A stretch of DNA of 11,725 nt. It comes from an uncultured Actinomycetes bacterium. Lineage in GTDB: Bacteria; Actinomycetota; Actinomycetes; S36-B12; UBA5976. Below, one piece after another: positions 7,323 to 11,725 of the stretch; the first letter of the stretch is position 1, and the number at the start of each line of letters is the position of its first letter. The position numbers and the translations under genes were made by a program. The notes under the pieces are model-generated. The model was not told where the DNA came from. It ran no database searches and saw nothing but the letters and a program-made list of their open reading frames with translations. The stretch is taken from positions 1-11,725 of the forward strand of contig CAJBBC010000062.1 in NCBI GenBank assembly GCA_903951185.1, in the 5' to 3' direction.

Positions 7323-7418
7323 AGTTTAGACACGTTACTAAGGTTTTCCCTAGGCAATAGATGTATTGACCGAACATTTAGTCAGTGGAAAATCCTGTGT
7401 TTGCAACACTTACTTAAC

Positions 7419-7440
7419 GCTAGCTCGGGGAAGGGTTAGC
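7419..7440 (+). other. Hairpin in the leader of the surface-protein gene
   Basis: GCTAGCTC (7419-7426) can pair with GGGTTAGC (7433-7440), 8 bp including two G·T wobbles, with loop GGGGAA. It ends 23 bases before the start codon. The rest of 7323-7463 shows no gene and no clear promoter; TTGACC at 7366-7371 has no good -10 partner. Confidence 0.35.
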
Positions 7441-7463
7441 CCAAAAGTCAACAAGTTCGGGTA

Positions 7464-10400
7464 ATGAAACAAAAACGGGGAAGACACGTCGCATTAGCCA
7501 TGCGCAGACTTAGTGTGCCCACACGTTTTTTATTAGTTTTCACATTATTAGTAACAACACTCATCGCTTCTGCAAATTTCGAGCGCGCGAACGCTGCAAC
7601 TGCCGGCTCAGGTGCTTGTACGCAAACAGTTGGAAGCAATAGTGGCGTAGTCGTAACAACGTCTGGTTCAGATTGCATCGTTAAGTTCACGTCAACAGGT
7701 TCAAATACTTGGCGTGTTCCAGCTGGAGTTACAAGTGTTCGAACTTTAATAGTCGGCGGTGGTGGCGGCGGCGGTGCTTGGGTTGGCGGCGGCGGCGGCG
7801 GCGGCGGTTTTCGAGATATCAATCCAGTTTCAGTGACCGCCGGAACTGACATATCACTTTCGGTTGGCGCAGGTGGTACACCAGCTATTTCAAATTCTTC
7901 AGGTTATTACAACGCTGTGGTTGGAGAAAATGGTGGAAATTCTTCTTTCGGAAGTTATACATCTGCCGGCGGCGGTAAAGGCGGATCGCACGACCCATCA
8001 GGCGGGTCATCCTTCGCTACTTTGAAACCTTATGCCGGTGGCTCTGGCGGCGGCGGTACTGGACGCTTAAGTTATAGCGCCGAAAGTAATTATGGAACCT
8101 TAAGTGCCGGTGCTTCGGGAAACTCACCATCTACATCGCCATCTCAAGGAAACACAGGTGGAAATGGATACGCCGGAGGTGTTTGGGTAGCTGGCGGCGG
8201 CGGTGGCGCCGGTGGCGCGGGTGGAAATGGAACTTCGACAAGCGGCGTTTCAGTTGGCGGCACAGGCGGCGCAGGTGCTAGCAGCGACATAACGGGAAGT
8301 TTAGTTCTGTATGCCGGCGGCGGCGGCGGAATTGTTTATAACTCAACAACCGGTGGCGGAGCAGGTGGGTCCGGCGGCGGTGGTGCTGGAACTCCAAACG
8401 GAACTGGCGTAAGCGGAACTGCGAACACCGGCGGCGGTGGCGGCGGTGGCGGATCGACTGGCAGCGCATCTCAAGGAGGCAGCGGTGGTAGCGGCGTAGT
8501 TATAGTTCGATATTCCGCAAGCGTCGTTCCAACTTTTGGTACCCCTAGTTCAACTGGGAATGGTTTCACTGTTCAAATTACGAATTACGATGCAAACTAC
8601 ACTTGGGCTGGAACAGCAACAGCAAGTGGCACTGTTTCAATTAGTAATACAGGTTTAGTTACGGTCACTGGAGTAGCTGCTAACACTTCATCAACTGCAA
8701 CAATCACAACAACGCGAACCGGTTATGCAACAAATTCAGGAACTGTTACTGGTACTTCGATCTATTCTGTTTCCAACGGTTCCTGTAGCGCATCTGTCAG
8801 TACAACTTCCGGCGTTTCTGTTTATGACTCAGGAAGTCGTTGCTTTGTTGCCTTTAAAAACACAGGTGCTATAAACAGTCAAACTTCATTGACCTGGAAA
8901 GTTCCCAGTGGGGTCTCATCAATTCAAACCTTGTTAATCGGCGGCGGCGGTGGTGGCTCTTCCCGGCACGGTAGTGGTGGCAGTGGCGGAGAATTTAATG
9001 AAGTTTCTGACGCCGCAGTGACTGCAGGCAATTCAATTACTGTCACGGTTGGCGCCGGTGGCGCAGGTGGCGCATCTAATGCTGGTAATTGGGGAACTGA
9101 CGGCAAAAGCAGTTCTATCAGTGGAACCAACGTCACTACAAGTTATACCGCTCGTGGTGGTTTGCTAGGCGGTAACTCTGGGAACGGCGGTGCCTATGTT
9201 GGCGGCTCCTATGTTGGCGGCACCTACGGGTCAGGTTGGGCCTGCACTGGAAGCACATCAGGTTGGTGCGGTGGTGGAGGGGCAGGAGCAAGTGCTTCAG
9301 GAGAAAATGCTGACAACGGTGGCAACAATCGCGCCGGTAATGGTGGAGCAGGTAGAACCACCACACTCTTCAACTCAACGGTTGCAACAGGACTGGTTTC
9401 AATTACTACTACTTTTTCTGGCGGCGGTGGCGGCGGTGCTGACGTTGGTGGTACTGCAGGAACTGCGTCATTCGGCGGCGGCGCTGGCACTGTAGGAATC
9501 GTTGATGCAGGTGACGGAGTCGCAAATTCCGGCGGTGGTGGAGGAGGCTCTGGGTATAACAACAACGGTGGCCAAGGCACTGGTGGCGATGGCGGCTCTG
9601 GTTTAGTTGTCGTGAGTTGGAAGTCCTCGTTTGTAGTCACTTACGATTCCAAAGGCGGCACTTCCGTTACTGCTGGTTCCTTTGCTCTCGGTGGCTCGAT
9701 TTCGTCGGCGCCTACTGCTCCCACTAAGTCCGGTTACACACTGGCTGGCTGGGCGGCGACTGATGGCGGATCAGTAATCACATTTCCATACACTCCCGCA
9801 TCGAATGCAGACTTAACTCTTTATGCCAAATGGACGGTAGCTACCTACACGGTCACCTACGACTCAGATGGAGGAACGTCTGTCAGTAACGCTTCTTATA
9901 CGTATGGCGGGACAGCCATCACTTTGCCAAGCCCGACCAAAACCGGTCACATCCTTGCCGGTTGGTTTGAGGCCTCGAACTTTTCCGGAAGCGCGTTAAC
10001 AAGTCCTTATACGCCTACTCAATCGCGAACTATTTACGCCAAGTGGACAGCGAACACTCAAACGATCACATACGCTGCTGGTACCGGTGGATCGGGTAGT
10101 GCACCAACTTCACCGCTAACAGTTTCATACGGTTCAACTTTCACAACCCCTGCAAACACTTACTCGCGCAACGGTTACACATTTGCTGGTTGGTCTGATG
10201 GCACAAATACTTATGCAGCTGCGGCTACTTATCCATCAACCGGCACAGTCAGCGCAAACGTAACACTAACGGCAACTTGGACTGCAGAAACAAAAACGAT
10301 CACTTACGCAGCTGGTACTGGTGGATCGGGTAGTGCTCCAACTTCACCGCTAACAGTTTCATATGGTTCAACTTTCACAACCCCTGCAAACACGTACTCG

Positions 10401-11725
10401 CGCAACGGTTACACATTTGCTGGTTGGTCTGATGGCACAAATACTTACGCAGCTGCGGCTACTTATCCATCAACCGGCACAGTCAGCGCAAACGTAACAC
10501 TGACCGCAACTTGGTCTCGGATTACCTACACATTAACTTTTGCCGCAGGTACTGGTGGATCAGGCACTAATCAAACAAAGACAAAAAATAGTGCTGAAAA
10601 TTTAACTCTTCCGAAAAGTATTGAGGCTAATTCTTGGTTTGCAAAATCTGGATCCTATGTAGTTGGCTGGTCTTCAACTAACGGTGGCACAAAAAATTAT
10701 GACTTAGGCGGAAGTTACTCAACCGATGCGGCAACAACTCTCTACCCAGTATGGGCAGCGAACCAATATACAAACCTAACTTCTTCAAGCCCCGGTAGTC
10801 CCAGCGCGACCGGAAAATCATTCAGGGCAGCAACAGTCGGCATCGCAGATAAAACCAGTTTTACAGCTGAAACCTGGTTCTTTGATAAGACAGGTGCTAC
10901 CGGACAAAATCCGATAATTAGCCAAGGTGCTAATGGTGCCAATTCCTTTACAGTCATGACAACAAATGGAACTGGTACAGCCGGCACGCGTAATTTATTG
11001 ATATATTTCACAAACTTTACGATTACTGTTACAAATATTTCGAGTAACACTTGGCACCATGTTGCCATTACTCGAAGTGGATCAACATATGTTGTTTATC
11101 TAGATGGAGTTCAAGCCGCAACCGGAAATGTGACGGGCGACACTGCAACTGGAGGCAGTTTCCTAATTGGTGAAAATGTCTATTACATGTCGGCAAATAC
11201 TGGCCACTTATTCCACGGTTATCTCGATCAAGTAAAAATTTGGAACTCAGCACTAACATCCGCCCAGATTGCCACGTCTATGCATACGTATGCAGATTCT
11301 GGAATCACTGGACCAACGTTGGTCCATCTCTATGACTTCAACGATTCCCCAACAACCACGCTGATAGATCAAATCGGCACACTAAATTTGACTGCAAATG
11401 GCAGTGGGTCGGTTTCATATTCAAGTTTTGCGCTCACTGCAACTTTTGATTCCAATTCAGGTAGCACCGTAGATAGTTCAACTTTTCACGATTACAATTT
11501 GATTCAAGAGCCAACTGCGCCGACAAGAAGTAATCACACATTTGCGGGATGGACAACTACATTAAATGATTCAAGCACCTTAGTTACATTTCCTTACGCA
11601 CCTTGGCCATTTTGCCAAATAAAAATTGGAGGTGATGTGGAAAAGGGGATGTTAATGGGTATCAAAGGTTTTACGAAAGCTGTGAAAACGGAAAGTATGA
11701 ATTTGACTGAAGCAGTAGCAAACAC
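7464..11725 (+). CDS. Giant mosaic secreted surface protein (adhesin-like), 3' end outside window
   Basis: One frame is open from ATG 7464 to the window edge: 1,420 codons without a stop. An export signal has a basic n-region with Arg/Lys, a hydrophobic core (about 22-37) and an ANA-AT signal peptidase site after residue 44. Then come a two-cysteine module (C52, C71), a glycine-rich domain (about 78-350, opened by TWRVPAGVTSV and closed by GVVIVRY), an Ig-like spacer (about 351-435), a second two-cysteine module (C441, C460), a second glycine-rich domain (about 474-720), five InlB-type repeats (723-1098), a LamG/concanavalin-like domain (about 1101-1322) and a sixth InlB-type repeat broken off at 1380. 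No catalytic site is seen. Such proteins are usually adhesins or cell-surface layers; that role is inferred. There is no good ribosome binding site; ATG 7500 (M13) is an alternative start. The last 40 residues differ in composition and may not belong to it. An LPXTG or other anchor would lie beyond the window. Confidence 0.88.
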   Translation, partial: MKQKRGRHVALAMRRLSVPTRFLLVFTLLVTTLIASANFERANAATAGSGACTQTVGSNSGVVVTTSGSDCIVKFTSTGSNTWRVPAGVTSVRTLIVGGGGGGGAWVGGGGGGGGFRDINPVSVTAGTDISLSVGAGGTPAISNSSGYYNAVVGENGGNSSFGSYTSAGGGKGGSHDPSGGSSFATLKPYAGGSGGGGTGRLSYSAESNYGTLSAGASGNSPSTSPSQGNTGGNGYAGGVWVAGGGGGAGGAGGNGTSTSGVSVGGTGGAGASSDITGSLVLYAGGGGGIVYNSTTGGGAGGSGGGGAGTPNGTGVSGTANTGGGGGGGGSTGSASQGGSGGSGVVIVRYSASVVPTFGTPSSTGNGFTVQITNYDANYTWAGTATASGTVSISNTGLVTVTGVAANTSSTATITTTRTGYATNSGTVTGTSIYSVSNGSCSASVSTTSGVSVYDSGSRCFVAFKNTGAINSQTSLTWKVPSGVSSIQTLLIGGGGGGSSRHGSGGSGGEFNEVSDAAVTAGNSITVTVGAGGAGGASNAGNWGTDGKSSSISGTNVTTSYTARGGLLGGNSGNGGAYVGGSYVGGTYGSGWACTGSTSGWCGGGGAGASASGENADNGGNNRAGNGGAGRTTTLFNSTVATGLVSITTTFSGGGGGGADVGGTAGTASFGGGAGTVGIVDAGDGVANSGGGGGGSGYNNNGGQGTGGDGGSGLVVVSWKSSFVVTYDSKGGTSVTAGSFALGGSISSAPTAPTKSGYTLAGWAATDGGSVITFPYTPASNADLTLYAKWTVATYTVTYDSDGGTSVSNASYTYGGTAITLPSPTKTGHILAGWFEASNFSGSALTSPYTPTQSRTIYAKWTANTQTITYAAGTGGSGSAPTSPLTVSYGSTFTTPANTYSRNGYTFAGWSDGTNTYAAAATYPSTGTVSANVTLTATWTAETKTITYAAGTGGSGSAPTSPLTVSYGSTFTTPANTYSRNGYTFAGWSDGTNTYAAAATYPSTGTVSANVTLTATWSRITYTLTFAAGTGGSGTNQTKTKNSAENLTLPKSIEANSWFAKSGSYVVGWSSTNGGTKNYDLGGSYSTDAATTLYPVWAANQYTNLTSSSPGSPSATGKSFRAATVGIADKTSFTAETWFFDKTGATGQNPIISQGANGANSFTVMTTNGTGTAGTRNLLIYFTNFTITVTNISSNTWHHVAITRSGSTYVVYLDGVQAATGNVTGDTATGGSFLIGENVYYMSANTGHLFHGYLDQVKIWNSALTSAQIATSMHTYADSGITGPTLVHLYDFNDSPTTTLIDQIGTLNLTANGSGSVSYSSFALTATFDSNSGSTVDSSTFHDYNLIQEPTAPTRSNHTFAGWTTTLNDSSTLVTFPYAPWPFCQIKIGGDVEKGMLMGIKGFTKAVKTESMNLTEAVAN
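7695..8516 (+). repeat. Glycine-rich domain, copy 1 (coding)
   Basis: Residues about 78-351. It starts with W83RVPAG and a beta strand running into a Gly run, and ends with GGSGGSGVVIVRY (R349-Y350). Clusters of 3-8 glycines alternate with Thr/Ser/Asn stretches. The boundaries match the glycine-rich domain found in large bacterial surface proteins that also carry InlB-type repeats. Confidence 0.75.
7785..7808 (+). repeat. Triplet microsatellite (GGC)7-GGT
   Basis: Seven GGC codons followed by GGT encode eight glycines in glycine-rich domain 1. Slippage would change the length of the Gly run in whole codons and keep the frame. Confidence 0.85.
8883..9620 (+). repeat. Glycine-rich domain, copy 2 (coding)
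   Basis: Residues about 474-719, opened by W478KVPSG followed by SSIQTLLIGGGGGGS and closed by GGSGLVVVSW. It has the same start and end grammar as copy 1 but diverged contents, including a C594/C602 pair (WACTGSTSGWCGG) absent from copy 1. It is therefore an older duplication than the InlB-type pair. Confidence 0.75.
9630..10757 (+). repeat. Five tandem InlB-type (Listeria-Bacteroides) repeats
   Basis: Repeats 1-5 cover about 9630-9836, 9846-10049, 10056-10283, 10290-10517 and 10521-10757. Each runs from a T-Y-D or T-Y-A-A-G strand (VTYDSKGGTSV, VTYDSDGGTSV, ITYAAGTGGSG twice, LTFAAGTGGSG), through a central G-Y-x-x-A-G-W or V-V-G-W, to a final A-K-W-T, A-T-W or P-V-W. Such repeats form small beta-grasp-like modules that extend surface proteins from the cell. 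Repeats 3 and 4 are near-identical; the others are well diverged. Confidence 0.87.
10062..10514 (+). repeat. Near-identical tandem pair (InlB-type repeats 3 and 4)
   Basis: 10062-10280 and 10296-10514 align without gaps at a 234-base (78-codon) period. By hand I count nine differences in 219 bases, all at third codon positions and all synonymous, so the 73 residues are identical. This indicates fairly recent duplication or ongoing gene conversion with protein-level constraint. Confidence 0.92.
10764..11429 (+). other. LamG/concanavalin-like domain within the surface protein
   Basis: Residues about 1101-1322. The LamG-3 pattern is visible: SFTAETWFF near the start, NTWHHVAITRSGSTYVVYLDG (W1197) in the middle, then FHGYLDQVKIWNSALTSAQI and LVHLYDFND. 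These beta-sandwich domains usually bind carbohydrate or another surface ligand. It splits the InlB-type array, with one more repeat following. No metal site could be assigned by eye. Confidence 0.8.
11602..11725 (+). other. Terminal stretch of foreign-looking sequence after a broken InlB-type repeat
   Basis: Repeat 6 (from about 11430) follows the family pattern up to FPYAP (residue 1380) and then stops before its expected terminal strand and W. The frame stays open, but the next 40 residues contain five Lys and three Met, whereas the previous 1,380 contain five Met in all. GGAGGTGAT at 11628-11636 is a full 9-base complement of the 16S rRNA 3' end, followed in frame by GTG 11637, ATG 11649 and ATG 11655. 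A small inverted repeat TTGGC-CATTTT-GCCAA (11603-11618) marks the transition. It may be an assembly chimera, a recombination point or the start of another gene; I do not recognise the protein. Confidence 0.5.

Noticed and set aside
7366..7394. TTGACC as -35 element of a promoter for the surface-protein gene
   Set aside because: At 17-base spacing the -10 position reads AAAATC, which matches only two of six consensus bases.
7411..7483. c-di-AMP (ydaO) or c-di-GMP riboswitch before a cell-surface gene
   Set aside because: The G-rich leader suggested it, but the conserved core blocks of these riboswitches as I know them are not present.
7448..9640. Several minus-strand open frames with long proline or His/Arg runs
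   Set aside because: They are the antisense of GGC/GGT glycine codons; the plus-strand frame is continuous, has a signal peptide and recognisable domains.
11637..11725. A separate new gene starting at GTG 11637, ATG 11649 or ATG 11655
   Set aside because: Only 24-30 codons are visible, no family is recognised, and the same frame continues from the surface protein, so it is recorded as a junction rather than a gene.
1..11725. tRNA or rRNA genes, CRISPR arrays, insertion sequences, integrase or toxin-antitoxin genes
   Set aside because: I looked for cloverleaf arms, spaced direct repeats, transposase motifs and small paired genes and saw none; the only direct repeats are coding repeats in the surface protein.

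Overview
The window looks like a chromosomal segment of a low-GC actinobacterium. The gene order dapF–hflX–DinG-type helicase next to a lexA/LysM divergon is characteristic of Actinobacteria. The operators match the Gram-positive/actinobacterial SOS box (TCGAAC-N4-GTTCGA), TTG and GTG starts occur, and the A+T-rich codon use suggests a small-genome freshwater or marine lineage. The lineage is an inference and cannot be fixed from this sequence alone.

Layout. (1) Bases 2-3775 form a tight plus-strand cluster: the 3' end of dapF (lysine/peptidoglycan precursor synthesis), hflX (ribosome-associated GTPase) and a DinG/XPD-type iron-sulfur helicase. The last two overlap by one base (TAATG). (2) A small DUF732-like lipoprotein gene follows and ends at a bidirectional terminator shared with the convergent lexA. 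(3) lexA (minus strand) and a short membrane-anchored LysM protein gene (plus strand) diverge from about 200 bases carrying three SOS boxes. This is the arrangement of M. tuberculosis lexA/Rv2719c and C. glutamicum lexA/divS, where the LysM partner restrains division during DNA damage. (4) An amino acid/amine permease of the APC superfamily follows, closed by an 18-bp terminator hairpin. (5) About 270 bases without a protein gene hold a second intrinsic terminator with no gene in front of it and two smaller hairpins. (6) From 7464 to the window edge a single reading frame stays open for 1,420 codons. It encodes a secreted, mosaic surface protein with a signal peptide, two copies of a Cys-pair plus glycine-rich module, an Ig-like spacer, five InlB-type (Listeria-Bacteroides) repeats of which two are near-identical, a LamG-like jelly-roll domain and a sixth InlB-type repeat.

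How they fit together. Regions 1-3 are housekeeping and DNA-damage functions: LexA probably represses itself and the LysM division suppressor, with the helicase as a repair-related neighbour. Regions 4-6 are accessory, transport and cell-surface functions. The most unusual points are the giant adhesin-like gene, a tandem repeat pair differing only at synonymous sites, an apparent orphan transcript before the adhesin, and an abrupt break in the last 125 bases, where the sixth repeat stops mid-domain and a sequence of different composition with a perfect 9-base Shine-Dalgarno begins. That break may be an assembly chimera or a real recombination point.
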